This document shows, piece after piece, positions 35,674 to 44,483 of a DNA stretch of 64,000 nucleotides (position 1 is the stretch's first letter; each line of letters starts with the position of its first letter). Source of the DNA: Rhizobium sp. N324. Its GTDB lineage: Bacteria; Pseudomonadota; Alphaproteobacteria; Rhizobiales; Rhizobiaceae. The notes below the pieces were generated by a model. It worked only from the letters and a program-made list of their open reading frames with translations, ran no database searches and was not told the DNA's origin. The position numbers and the translations under genes are program-made. Where the stretch lies: NCBI RefSeq assembly GCF_001664485.1, contig NZ_CP013630.1:623001-687000 (forward strand), written 5' to 3'.

Positions 35674-36558
35674 ATGCGTCGATTGGGTATCCATTCATTT
35701 GTATGGACAGGCGGCCAAACGCAGGAAGGGCTGGAGATGGCCCTCAACAAGACCGCCCAACACGGATATCGCACCATCGAATTTGCCTATCTGCGGCCCG
35801 AGAAATTCAATCTCGACCGGCTGGCAAAGCTGGCGCAATCCCTCGATGTGGAGATCGGCGTGACCATGGGTCTGCCGCTCGACAAGGACGTTTCGAGCGA
35901 GGATGCCTCCGCGGTGTCGGCCGGCCGGAAGACGCTGGCCGACGCCGTTCGTGCGGTCCGCGATATCGGCGGCAACAAGCTCGGCGGGATCCTTTATTCC
36001 GCGCACACCAAGTACAATCGTCAGCCGACGAAGAAGGGCTGGGACAACAGCGTCGCCGCGATCGCCGCGACCGGCGAGGTCGCCAGGCACGCGAATGTCG
36101 ATCTCGTGCTGGAGGTGGTCAACCGGTTCGAGACCAACCTGCTGAACACCACGGCCCAGGGGCTGAAATTCATCTCCGAGACGGGATCGGCGCATGTTCG
36201 TCTCCATCTCGATACGTTCCACATGAATATCGAAGAGGCCAATCCGGCCGCCGCCATCCGTCTTGCCGGCGACAGGATCGGTTACTTCCACATCGGCGAA
36301 AGCAATCGCGGCTATCTCGGCGACGGCGTCATCGACTTCGATCTGATCTTCGACGCCCTGCTCGACATCGGCTACGCCGGCGACATCGTGTTCGAAAGCT
36401 TCTCGACGGCGGTCGTCGATGAAGGCCTGTCGCTCGCCTGCGCGATCTGGCGCGATACCTGGGAGGATAATGATCTGCTTGCGGCGCACGCCAGGCGCTA
36501 CATCGAGCTGAAATATGACGAGGCCAAGCGCCGCCGTGCCACAAGCGCGCGGCCCTGA
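35674..36558 (+). CDS. TIM-barrel sugar epimerase, D-tagatose/D-psicose 3-epimerase-like
   Basis: 294 residues; GGAGG eight bases before ATG 35674 sets the start far inside a longer open frame. The fold and metal site match ketose 3-epimerases: LEVVNRFE with Glu about 147, LDTFHMNIEE with Asp about 180, YFHIGESNR with His about 206, and a late Glu about 241 in VFESFS. These enzymes use Mn or Co to epimerise free ketoses at C3 (for example D-tagatose to D-sorbose, L-ribulose to L-xylulose). It is divergent from the importer and followed by the ROK repressor gene. Confidence 0.85.
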   Translation: MRRLGIHSFVWTGGQTQEGLEMALNKTAQHGYRTIEFAYLRPEKFNLDRLAKLAQSLDVEIGVTMGLPLDKDVSSEDASAVSAGRKTLADAVRAVRDIGGNKLGGILYSAHTKYNRQPTKKGWDNSVAAIAATGEVARHANVDLVLEVVNRFETNLLNTTAQGLKFISETGSAHVRLHLDTFHMNIEEANPAAAIRLAGDRIGYFHIGESNRGYLGDGVIDFDLIFDALLDIGYAGDIVFESFSTAVVDEGLSLACAIWRDTWEDNDLLAAHARRYIELKYDEAKRRRATSARP

Positions 36559-36619
36559 TTATCCTTCTGACAGCCTGTTCCAGTCGTGTAAGGGTGGGCG
36601 GCTTGAAGGGAATTGACAT

Positions 36620-37834
36620 ATGAACGACACCGTCTCCATCGGAAGTTCGCCGCGCAGGATCCGGCAGAACAATATCGTCGCCGCCCTGCAGACGATCTAC
36701 GCCCACCGAAGCCTCAGCCGGGCCGATCTCGCCCGCAAGCTCGGCATGAACCGCTCATCCTCGGGGGAGATCGTCGCCGAGCTGACTGAGGGCGGATTCG
36801 TTCGGGAGTCGGAGGAGAGCGGCAAGCCGCGCCTGGAGCATTCCCGTGCCGGCCGTCCCGGCATCATGCTCGAACTGGTTCCCGACGCCGCCTTCTTCGT
36901 CGGCATCGAGATCGGCGTCGAACATATATCGGCTGTCGTTGTCGATCTCTCCGCCGACGTTCGGGCGTGCCGGAAAATGGCGTTCGACACACCGTCTTCG
37001 ACGGTGGAGGAGGCCGTGGCGCAGGGGATCGAGCTCATCATCGGCGCCATGGCGAAGAGCATGATCGACCGATGCAGAGGCCTGGGCCTATCGACGCCGT
37101 CCCACGTCCGCCCGGATGGATTTGTCACGCTGGCGCCGATCATCGGTTGGCGAGACGTGCCGCTGAAGGAAATTGCGCGGTCAGCCTTCCCGGCCGCCGT
37201 CCCGATCGCGGTCGAAAACGACGCCAACGCCTTTGCGATCGGCGACAGCTATCGCCACGGCGCCGCAGGGGTGACCCTGTTCCTGCTGATGGAAACGGGC
37301 GTCGGCGGCGGCATCATGATCGACGGCAAGCTGTTTCGTGGCGGCCACGGCTTGGCGGGAGAGATCGGCCACACCCTGGTGCCGGGAAGCGGCGGTCAGA
37401 AGCTCGAACAACTGATCGGTCGCGAGGTGCTGATCGGGCAGTATCGCGAGGCCGTCGGGCGCGAGGACGCCGATCTGCAGGACTTTCTTGGCGACGTTCG
37501 TGACCGTGTCCCGGCCGCGGTCAACATCGCCGAAACCTGGTCGCGCCATCTCGCCTATGCATTGCTGCAGGCCTGCCGTCTGCTCGACCCGGACAGGATC
37601 GTGCTGGGCGGCTCCGTGGCATCGCTCTATCCGATGGTGGCTGCCCGCGTGGCGGTCCATATGTCGGAAGGCCAGAATATCGCTTTCCCCACGCCGGAGA
37701 TCGTCGTGGACGATGATGCGGAGTTCGATTCCGCCTTCGGGGCGGCATGCATGCTGCACCGGCGCTTTCTGTCGCTGGAGAATGAGGAGTTCGGCAGCGA
37801 CGACGGTGCGCCGGTCCAACCGGCGCTGAGCTAA
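36620..37834 (+). CDS. ROK-family transcriptional repressor
   Basis: 404 residues: an N-terminal winged helix-turn-helix (LSRADLARKLGMNRSSSGEIVAELTEGGFV, about 33-62) and a ROK sugar-binding/kinase-like domain with ENDANAFAIG, ETGVGGGIMIDG and GLAGEIGHT. The usual zinc-binding CxCGxxGC motif after GEIGH is replaced by PGSGGQKLEQLIGRE, with no cysteines, so the domain is either zinc-free or built differently. It probably represses the importer operon and its own side of the intergenic region until a sugar binds. It lies 61 bases after the epimerase-like gene. Confidence 0.9.
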   Translation: MNDTVSIGSSPRRIRQNNIVAALQTIYAHRSLSRADLARKLGMNRSSSGEIVAELTEGGFVRESEESGKPRLEHSRAGRPGIMLELVPDAAFFVGIEIGVEHISAVVVDLSADVRACRKMAFDTPSSTVEEAVAQGIELIIGAMAKSMIDRCRGLGLSTPSHVRPDGFVTLAPIIGWRDVPLKEIARSAFPAAVPIAVENDANAFAIGDSYRHGAAGVTLFLLMETGVGGGIMIDGKLFRGGHGLAGEIGHTLVPGSGGQKLEQLIGREVLIGQYREAVGREDADLQDFLGDVRDRVPAAVNIAETWSRHLAYALLQACRLLDPDRIVLGGSVASLYPMVAARVAVHMSEGQNIAFPTPEIVVDDDAEFDSAFGAACMLHRRFLSLENEEFGSDDGAPVQPALS

Positions 37835-37863
37835 GACAACAGGGATCGAAAGCAGGATTGCAC

Positions 37864-38841
37864 ATGGCATCGATACTGGCTCCGGACGCGCTTGGTCCGA
37901 CGGTTTGCGTCGGGGAGATCCTCGTCGAGATCGTCGCAACGACGGTTGGAAACGGGTTCCGCGAAGCCCAGCCGCTCGTCGGTCCGTTTGCGAGCGGAGC
38001 GCCGGCGATCTTCATTTCGCAATGCGGCCGGCTCGGCGGCCAGGCGGCAATGGTGGGCGCCGTCGGCGATGATGATTTCGGCCGTCTCAATACCGATCGC
38101 CTCAAACGCGACGGCGTCGATATCTCGGCGATCTCGATCGATCCCGACTATCCCTCGGGAAGCGCTTTCGTGCGCTACCGGAAGGACGGCTCCAGAGATT
38201 TCGTCTACAACATCGCCACCTCGGCAGCCGCGCGCTTCGGCTGGTCTCCCTTGGTCGGCGATCTGATCGGTCGAAGCGGGCATCTTCACGTGATGGGTTC
38301 CGCGCTGTCGGTGCCGAGTGCGCGGGCGGTGATCGACAAGGCGGTCGACATCGTCAAGGCGCGCGGCGGAACGCTGTCGGTCGATCCGAACATCCGCAAG
38401 GAATTGAAGCTCGATGAAGACACCGAGCGCCGGTTTGCCAGGCTTGTCGCCGCTGCCGATCTGCTTCTGCCGTCCGGAGAGGAGCTTGAGCGTGCCGCAG
38501 GCATCGAAGGCGAGGCGGCAGCGATCCGCCGCTTGTTCGAGCTTGGCGTCAGGGAGATCGTGCTGAAGCGCGGAGTCGGCGGTGCAACCTACTTCGCCAG
38601 CGGGGGAGACCGCATCGAGGCTCCCGCCTTTGTCGTTCAGGAGGTCGACCCTACGGGTGCCGGCGACTGCTTCGGCGGTGCCTATCTCACCTGCCGGCGG
38701 CTCGGAATGTCTCCAAAGCAGGCTCTGACCTATGCCTCGGCCGCCGGCGCCCGCAACGTGACGGTGCTGGGCCCGATGGAAGGTGCGGGCACCCGCCCGG
38801 AACTCGATGCATTTATCGCGTCAACGGAAAGGCGGCGGTGA
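37864..38841 (+). CDS. PfkB-family sugar kinase, possible D-tagatose 6-kinase
   Basis: 325 residues with the ribokinase/PfkB fold: N-terminal GEILVEIVAT, a GQAAMVGAVGDDDFG stretch, and the C-terminal signature DPTGAGDCFGGAYL, whose Asp is the catalytic base. AGGATTG precedes the ATG. The stop overlaps the PF08013 gene start (TGATG), implying paired translation. In Agrobacterium, a PF00294 kinase paired with a PF08013 protein was shown to phosphorylate D-tagatose at C6; assigning that reaction here is by genomic analogy. Confidence 0.85.
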   Translation: MASILAPDALGPTVCVGEILVEIVATTVGNGFREAQPLVGPFASGAPAIFISQCGRLGGQAAMVGAVGDDDFGRLNTDRLKRDGVDISAISIDPDYPSGSAFVRYRKDGSRDFVYNIATSAAARFGWSPLVGDLIGRSGHLHVMGSALSVPSARAVIDKAVDIVKARGGTLSVDPNIRKELKLDEDTERRFARLVAAADLLLPSGEELERAAGIEGEAAAIRRLFELGVREIVLKRGVGGATYFASGGDRIEAPAFVVQEVDPTGAGDCFGGAYLTCRRLGMSPKQALTYASAAGARNVTVLGPMEGAGTRPELDAFIASTERRR

Positions 38842-40136
38842 TGGAGGTGCATCTCAACGAACTGGCAAGGCTCAGGATCAAAGGCGATCCCAGGGGTGTG
38901 ACCTCGGTCTGCTCCGCCCATCCGATCGTGCTGCGCGCCGCACTCCGGCACGGCCGGCAACAGCAAAGCACAGTGCTGATCGAGGCAACCTGCAACCAGG
39001 TCAATCACCTCGGCGGCTATACCGGGATGACGCCAAGCGATTTCGCGTCCCTGGTCATGAGGATCGCGGCGGAGGAGGGGTGCCCTGAAAAACTCATCGT
39101 TCTCGGCGGCGACCACCTCGGCCCCAATCCGTGGCGCGACCGCCCGGCACAAGAGGCCGTGGCCGAGGCGGAAAAAATGGTTGCCGCCTATGTCGACGCC
39201 GGCTTCCGCAAGATTCACCTCGACGCCTCGATGGGTTGCCAGGGCGAGCCGGTGGCGCTCGACGACGAAACCACGGCCCATCGCGCCGCCCGGCTTGCCG
39301 CGGTCGCCGAGGCCGCGGCGAACAAGGCCGGCGGCGCGATGCCGGTTTACGTCATCGGCACCGAGGTGCCGCCGCCGGGCGGGGCCGATCATGCCCTGAC
39401 GACGATCGAACCGACGGCTGCCGCGGCGGCGCTGAAGACGATCGACGTCCACCGCCGGGTCTTTGCGGAGGCGGGACTCGGCCAAGCGTTCGGACGCGCC
39501 ATCGGCCTGGTCGTTCAGCCGGGTGTCGAATTCGGCAATCACAACGTCATCCTCTACGACAGCAGCAAGATCGAGGCGCTGCAATCGGCGCTCGGCGAGG
39601 AGCCGCAATTCGTGTTCGAGGCCCACTCGACGGATTATCAGGGCACCGGGCCGTTGGCCGCGCTGGTGAAGGCCGGGTTTCCGATTCTGAAAGTCGGTCC
39701 CGAACTGACCTTCGTCCTGCGCGAGGCGCTCTATGGGCTCGATGCGATCGCTTCGGACCTGCTGCCCGATTACGGCCAGCGTCCGCTCTATGCAGCAATG
39801 GACGCGCTGATGCTCGATCAGCCGGGTAATTGGCGCCGGCACTACCACGGCACAGAGGCCGAGATGCGTTGGCTGCGGCATTACTCGCTCTCCGACCGCA
39901 TCCGCTATTATTGGGCAGCGGCTGAAGCGCAAGAGGCCGTGCGGCGCCTGTGCGAGGCGCTTCGGGGGCAATCAGTGCCACTGCCATTGCTTTGGCAGCA
40001 TATGCCGGCCGCGCAGCATTTCGCAGACGCGCCGCTCGATCCGGAAGAGGTTCTGATCTGGAGAGTGACGAAGAGTCTCGCCGACTATCACGCGGCCTGC
40101 GGCGTCGGGAAGAATGAGCAATCGGGATCAAGATAG
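38841..40136 (+). CDS. PF08013 protein (GatZ/KbaZ-like), possible D-tagatose 6-phosphate 4-epimerase
   Basis: 431 residues covering the full family: VLIEATCNQVNHLGGYTGMTP, LGGDHLGPNPW, DAGFRKIHLDASMGCQGEP, YVIGTEVPPPGG, FEAHSTDYQ, and a C-terminal DRIRYYW. These residues form a class II aldolase-like barrel. In enteric bacteria GatZ/KbaZ are called non-catalytic subunits of tagatose-bisphosphate aldolase, but an Agrobacterium member was shown to convert D-tagatose 6-phosphate to D-fructose 6-phosphate. No GatY/KbaY partner is present here, which favours the stand-alone epimerase role. It overlaps the kinase gene by one base. Confidence 0.88.
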   Translation: MEVHLNELARLRIKGDPRGVTSVCSAHPIVLRAALRHGRQQQSTVLIEATCNQVNHLGGYTGMTPSDFASLVMRIAAEEGCPEKLIVLGGDHLGPNPWRDRPAQEAVAEAEKMVAAYVDAGFRKIHLDASMGCQGEPVALDDETTAHRAARLAAVAEAAANKAGGAMPVYVIGTEVPPPGGADHALTTIEPTAAAAALKTIDVHRRVFAEAGLGQAFGRAIGLVVQPGVEFGNHNVILYDSSKIEALQSALGEEPQFVFEAHSTDYQGTGPLAALVKAGFPILKVGPELTFVLREALYGLDAIASDLLPDYGQRPLYAAMDALMLDQPGNWRRHYHGTEAEMRWLRHYSLSDRIRYYWAAAEAQEAVRRLCEALRGQSVPLPLLWQHMPAAQHFADAPLDPEEVLIWRVTKSLADYHAACGVGKNEQSGSR

Positions 40137-40148
40137 GAGGAGAAAACG

Positions 40149-40874
40149 ATGACGGAATTGACTGGAAAGATCGCGGCGGTCACGGGTGCGGCCTCAGGCA
40201 TAGGATTGGCCTCGACCGAGGCAATGCTCGCCGCCGGCGCAACGGTCGTGCTGGTGGATCGGGATGAAAAGGCGCTCGAGGCTGTCTGCAGCCGGCTCGG
40301 CGAGCGCGCCATTCCGCTGGTGATCAACCTGCTGAATCCGAACGAGTGCGCGGGATTGCTCGAGGGCGTCCTGTCGAAGACGGGCAGACTCGATATCCTG
40401 CATGCCAATGCCGGCACCTATATCGGCGGCGACCTAGTTGAAACCGACCTCGACACGATCGATCGGATGCTCAATCTCAATGTGAATGTCGTCATCAAGA
40501 ACGTTCACAATGTCATTCCGCACATGATCGAACGCGGCACCGGCGACATCGTCGTCACAAGCTCCGTCGCCGGGCATTCGGCAATCCCATGGGAGCCGGT
40601 CTATTCGTCGTCGAAATGGGCGATGACCTGCTTCGTCCAGACGATGCGGCGCCAGCTTCTGAAAAACGGCATTCGCGTCGGCTCGGTCTCTCCCGGGCCG
40701 GTGATCAGCGCTCTGCTCGCGGACTGGCCGGAGGAAAACCTTCGCAAGGCCAAGGAGGCCGGCGCTCTGATCGAGCCCAAGGAGGTCGCCGACGCGATCA
40801 TCTTCATGCTGACCCGGCCGCGCAACGTCACCATCCGCGATATCGTGGTGCTTCCCAGCGCATTCGACATTTGA
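40149..40874 (+). CDS. SDR polyol dehydrogenase, ribitol 2-dehydrogenase-like
   Basis: 241 residues; AGGAGG directly upstream. Classical SDR features: TGAASGIGLA loop, HANAGTYIGGDLVE, catalytic SSVAG Ser and YSSSK Tyr/Lys. The stretches LDILHANAGTYIGG, WEPVYSSSKWA, RVGSVSPGPVISALLADWPEE and NVTIRDIVVLPSAFDI match ribitol dehydrogenases (ribitol + NAD to D-ribulose) closely. Because the operon context is hexitol-like, related polyols such as galactitol or altritol may also be substrates. It starts 13 bases after the PF08013 gene. Confidence 0.85.
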   Translation: MTELTGKIAAVTGAASGIGLASTEAMLAAGATVVLVDRDEKALEAVCSRLGERAIPLVINLLNPNECAGLLEGVLSKTGRLDILHANAGTYIGGDLVETDLDTIDRMLNLNVNVVIKNVHNVIPHMIERGTGDIVVTSSVAGHSAIPWEPVYSSSKWAMTCFVQTMRRQLLKNGIRVGSVSPGPVISALLADWPEENLRKAKEAGALIEPKEVADAIIFMLTRPRNVTIRDIVVLPSAFDI

Positions 40875-40885
40875 GGAGCCTTGAT

Positions 40886-41659
40886 ATGAGTTACCTGCAG
40901 AAATTTCGCCTCGACGGCGACCGTGCGGTGATCACCGGCGGAGGGCGTGCGATCGGGCTCTGCTGCACCGAGGCGCTGGCGGAGGCGGGTGCTGCCGTCG
41001 TCGTCATCGAACGCGCCGAGGCCGACGCCCGGCAAGCGCTCGCACTGCGCGACAAGGGCTACGACGTCGACGTCCGGCTGGGCGACGTCACCGACGCCGG
41101 CCGCATGGAAGAGATCGCGACGGAGCTTGCCGACGCCGGCCGGCCGGCGACGATCCTCGTCAACAATGCCGGCATTGGCCAGAGCGGCATCCCGGCGGAG
41201 GATCTGACCGATGCGGATTGGCTGCGCATGATGGATGTCAATCTCAACGGCGTCTTCTGGTGCTCGCGGGCTTTCGGCCGCCACATGGTCTCGATGAAAC
41301 GCGGCGCCATCGTCAATCTCGGCTCGATGTCGGGGCATATCTGCAATCGGCCGCAGCCACAGACGGCCTACAACGTCTCCAAGGCGGCCGTCCATCATCT
41401 CACCCGTTCGTTGGCCGCCGAATGGGCGCAGCACGGCATCAGGGTAAACGCCGTCGCGCCCACCTATATCGAGACGCCGATGGTGGTCGCCGTCGAAGCC
41501 AATCGGGAGCGCATTCCGCTCTGGCTCGCCGACACGCCGATGGGCAGGATGGGAACGCCGGAGGAAGTCGCAAGCGCAGTCCTCTTCCTCGCATCGGGCG
41601 CCGCCAGCCTGATGACCGGCGCAATCGTCAACGTGGATGCCGGATTCACCTGCTGGTAG
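40886..41659 (+). CDS. SDR, galactitol 2-dehydrogenase-like
   Basis: 257 residues from ATG 40886 with GAGGAG eight bases upstream. FRLDGDRAVITGGGRAIG, NNAGIG, GVFWCSRAFGRHMV, AIVNLGSMSG (catalytic Ser), AYNVSKAAVHHLTRSLAAEW (Tyr, Lys) and the C-terminal TCW tail resemble the Rhodobacter and Rhizobium galactitol dehydrogenases that form L-tagatose using NAD. The glycine loop reads GGGRAIG rather than the usual GGxxGIG, with Ala for Gly. Last gene of the ROK-linked series; the next operon starts 150 bases on with its own operators. Confidence 0.85.
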   Translation: MSYLQKFRLDGDRAVITGGGRAIGLCCTEALAEAGAAVVVIERAEADARQALALRDKGYDVDVRLGDVTDAGRMEEIATELADAGRPATILVNNAGIGQSGIPAEDLTDADWLRMMDVNLNGVFWCSRAFGRHMVSMKRGAIVNLGSMSGHICNRPQPQTAYNVSKAAVHHLTRSLAAEWAQHGIRVNAVAPTYIETPMVVAVEANRERIPLWLADTPMGRMGTPEEVASAVLFLASGAASLMTGAIVNVDAGFTCW

Positions 41660-41723
41660 TTCCTCGGGCGGAGGCTCGAGCGGCGCCTCCTCCCGCAGTT
41701 GAAAAGCCGGTGGCAACAGCGAA

Positions 41724-41795
41724 TATGGAAACGTTACCACATTTTCTTGACTCTTAATTTCGCGCCGTTTATCGAATGTGGAAACGTTGCCACAT
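41724..41795 (+). promoter_or_regulatory. Promoter flanked by two LacI-type operators
   Basis: TGGAAACGTTACCA (41726-41739) and TGTGGAAACGTTGCCACA (41777-41794) are near-perfect palindromes centred on the CpG of AACGTT, the classic LacI/GalR-family operator core. Centres are 53 bases apart (about five helical turns), suitable for looping. Between them TTGACT (41747-41752) and TTATCG (41769-41774) form a plausible -35/-10 pair with a 16-base spacer. The second operator covers the start region. The likely regulator is the LacI protein at 47581-48615. Confidence 0.8.
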
Positions 41796-41809
41796 CTGGG
41801 AGAAACTTG

Positions 41810-42634
41810 ATGAAATCCGCACGGTTGAACCGACTTTTCGGCGTGTCCGGCAATTGCTTCGACGTTGCCATCGACCACGGCATGTTCAATGAACGGACCT
41901 TCCTCGCCGGCATCGAGAATATGAAGACCGCCATCGAGGTGATCGCTGAGGCCGGCCCGGATGCCATTCAGTTGCCGCCGGGCACCGCGCCCATGCTGCA
42001 GGCCATTCCCGGCAAGCATCGCCCGGCGCTGGTGCTGCGCACCGACATCGCCAACATCTACGGCAATCCACTGCCGTATGTGCTGTTTTCCGAAATGATC
42101 GACAGGGCGGTGGAACAGGGCGTTGTATTGGATGCCGCCTGTGTCGTCGTCAACCTGCTGCTGCTGCCGGACCAGCCGGAAGTCTATCGGGCCTGCGTGC
42201 GCAATGTGAACAGCCTGAAGCGCCAATGCGAGATCTATGGCATGCCGCTGATGGTCGAGCCATTGGTCATGCAGGACAATTCCAAGGGCGCCTATATGGT
42301 CGATGGCGCGATCGACAAGATCCTGCCGCTGGTGCGCCAGGCGGCCGAACTCGGCGCCGACATCATCAAGGCCGACCCCTGCGACAATGTCGAGGAATAT
42401 CACCGCGTGGTCGAGATCGCCCAGGGCCTGCCGGTGCTGGTGCGCGGCGGCGGCCGCGTTTCGGATCAGGAAATCCTGTGCCGCACCAAGCAGTTGATGG
42501 AGCAGGGCGCCCGTGGCATCGTCTATGGCCGCAACGTCATTCAGCATCACAATCCCGGCGGCATGACGCGCGCCTTGATGGCGATCGTCCATGACAAGGC
42601 CTCGGTCGACCAGGCCTCGCTGCATATTGGCTGA
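41810..42634 (+). CDS. Class I aldolase of the DeoC/FbaB(DhnA)/LsrF group
   Basis: 274 residues; GGGAG seven bases before ATG 41810. A TIM barrel with VAIDHGMFN near residue 20 and the probable Schiff-base lysine in ADIIKADPCDN (about 187), then VLVRGGGRVSD and ARGIVYGRNVIQH, the phosphate-binding loops of the FbaB/LsrF group. Such enzymes cleave or transfer phosphorylated ketoses without metal. It opens the LacI-controlled operon. In this context it could split the phosphorylated product of the kinase at 44483 into triose pieces; the true substrate is not deducible. Confidence 0.8.
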   Translation: MKSARLNRLFGVSGNCFDVAIDHGMFNERTFLAGIENMKTAIEVIAEAGPDAIQLPPGTAPMLQAIPGKHRPALVLRTDIANIYGNPLPYVLFSEMIDRAVEQGVVLDAACVVVNLLLLPDQPEVYRACVRNVNSLKRQCEIYGMPLMVEPLVMQDNSKGAYMVDGAIDKILPLVRQAAELGADIIKADPCDNVEEYHRVVEIAQGLPVLVRGGGRVSDQEILCRTKQLMEQGARGIVYGRNVIQHHNPGGMTRALMAIVHDKASVDQASLHIG

Positions 42635-42657
42635 CGCGCGTCTGGGGAGGACATGTC

Positions 42658-43812
42658 ATGACGAAAATATTCCGCTTCGGCGTCATCGGCTGCGGTCTGA
42701 TGGGGCGCGAATTCGCCAGTGCCGCGGCGCGCTGGCTGCATCTGGCCGACGTGAAGGCGCGGCCGGAAATCGTCGCCGTCTGCGACACCAACGCGACGCT
42801 GCTCGACTGGTTCAGGGATCATGTGCCGAGTGTTCGCCAGTTCACCGCCGACTATAAGGAGCTGCTGGCCAACCCCGAAGTCGATGCGGTCTATTGCGCC
42901 GTCCCGCATGTGCTGCACCAGCAATTCTATGTCGATGTCGTAAAGGCCGGAAAGCATCTTCTCGGCGAAAAGCCCTTCGGCATGGACGCTGCCCAGAACC
43001 GGGAGATCATGGCGGCTCTTGCCGAACACCCCGAACTCCTGGTCCGCTGCTCGTCGGAAATGCCTTTCTTCCCCGGCGCCCAGAAGCTCATCGCGCTGGC
43101 GAAAAGCGGCGAGATGGGGGAGATTGTCGAAGTCGAGGCGGGTTTCCTGCATTCGTCGGATATCGACCGGCAGAAGCCGATCAACTGGAAGCGCATGGCC
43201 GATATCAACGGCGACTACGGCTGCATGGGCGATCTCGGCATGCATGTGCTGCATGTGCCGCTGCGTCTCGGCTGGCGCCCGACGACCCTGCATGCGCAAC
43301 TGGTCAAGAAGGTCACCGAACGTCCCGACGGCAAAGGCGGCACGCTGCCCTGCACCACCTGGGACAATGCCACGATCAGCAGCCGTGTGCGCACCGGCGA
43401 TCAGGATTTTCCGATGGTGCTGAAAACCTGGCGTATTGCGCCCGGCGAATCCAACACTTGGTACATCAGGGTTCTCGGCATGAAGAAGAGTGCCTTCTTC
43501 AGCACGAAGTCGCCACGCCAGTGGCAGTGGATGGATTATCATGGCGGCGCGCAGGCCTGGAGCACCGAGGATCTCGGCTATGGCTCGCTGTTTCCCGCCA
43601 TCACCGGCAAGATCTTCGAATTCGGCTTTGCCGATGCTATCCAGCAGATGTGGGCGGCCTTCGTCGATGAGCTTGCCGGAGGCAACGCGAACGGTTTCGG
43701 CTGCGCCACGCCGGCGGAAGCGCAAGCCCATCATGCCGTCCTGACGGCGGCCCTCAAATCCGGCCGCGAGGATGTCGTCGTGCCGGTCGACTATGACCGG
43801 GCGTCCGTCTGA
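42658..43812 (+). CDS. Gfo/Idh/MocA-family oxidoreductase
   Basis: 384 residues: N-terminal Rossmann fold (FGVIGCGLMGREFA, residues 7-20), VAVCDTN, AVPHVLHQ, and the signature GEKPFGMD with the catalytic Lys of the EKP motif; the C-terminal half is the mixed sheet domain with GCMGDLGMHVLHVPL. The family oxidises or reduces sugars, inositols and their derivatives with NAD(P). GGGGAGG precedes the ATG. Its stop overlaps the next gene start (TGATG). Confidence 0.9.
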   Translation: MTKIFRFGVIGCGLMGREFASAAARWLHLADVKARPEIVAVCDTNATLLDWFRDHVPSVRQFTADYKELLANPEVDAVYCAVPHVLHQQFYVDVVKAGKHLLGEKPFGMDAAQNREIMAALAEHPELLVRCSSEMPFFPGAQKLIALAKSGEMGEIVEVEAGFLHSSDIDRQKPINWKRMADINGDYGCMGDLGMHVLHVPLRLGWRPTTLHAQLVKKVTERPDGKGGTLPCTTWDNATISSRVRTGDQDFPMVLKTWRIAPGESNTWYIRVLGMKKSAFFSTKSPRQWQWMDYHGGAQAWSTEDLGYGSLFPAITGKIFEFGFADAIQQMWAAFVDELAGGNANGFGCATPAEAQAHHAVLTAALKSGREDVVVPVDYDRASV

Positions 43813-44483
43813 TGCAGCGTTCCGAGATCAACGCGGCTTTGGTGCGGGCAACCGCGACCCTTAAGCGCTGGCATTGGTCCCTGCCGGCATGGGGCTCTTG
43901 GACGGCGGCGGATTTTGCCGCGCATCCCGCGGAATCGGCCTATTTGCGCGCTCATCAACTCGGCTGGGACGTCACCGATTTCGGCTTGAACCGGTTTGCC
44001 GAATGCGGCCTCGTGCTATTCTGCTTGCGCAATGGCATCGTCGATGTCGAGGGTGAACGGAGCTATGCCGAGAAGCTGCTCTTCGTCGAGGAAGGGCAGT
44101 TGACGCCGACACACCGGCATGCGGCGAAGATGGAAGACATCATCAATCGCGCCGGCGGCGATCTCGTCGTCGAATTCGCCGCAACCGATATCGATGGTCG
44201 CGTGCTGGAGGAGGATGTGACGGTTCCGGTCGACGGGCTGCCGCGCCGGCTCGCTGCATGGGAGCCGCTGGTTCTTCAGCCTGGCCAGAGCGTGACGATC
44301 CGCACCGGGCTCTACCACCGCTTTTATGGCCGGAAAGGCGGCGGACCTGTCCTCGTCGGCGAGGTCAGCCAGGTCAACGACGACAACAGCGATAATTTCT
44401 TTCTGGAGCTGATTGGCCGCTTTGCCGCGATCGACGAAGACGAGCCGCCGTTCAGGCTCTTGTGGAACGAGGGAGGCCGCTGA
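43812..44483 (+). CDS. D-lyxose/D-mannose ketol-isomerase-like cupin
   Basis: 223 residues. The cupin metal motif is clear: LFVEEGQLTPTHRHAAKMEDIINRAGG (two His, Lys and Glu), and a later GLYHRFYG His, as in the D-lyxose isomerase family (for example Bacillus YdaE), which interconverts D-lyxose and D-xylulose or D-mannose and D-fructose with Mn. The start overlaps the stop of the oxidoreductase gene, and its own stop overlaps the kinase start, both as TGATG. Confidence 0.82.
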   Translation: MQRSEINAALVRATATLKRWHWSLPAWGSWTAADFAAHPAESAYLRAHQLGWDVTDFGLNRFAECGLVLFCLRNGIVDVEGERSYAEKLLFVEEGQLTPTHRHAAKMEDIINRAGGDLVVEFAATDIDGRVLEEDVTVPVDGLPRRLAAWEPLVLQPGQSVTIRTGLYHRFYGRKGGGPVLVGEVSQVNDDNSDNFFLELIGRFAAIDEDEPPFRLLWNEGGR

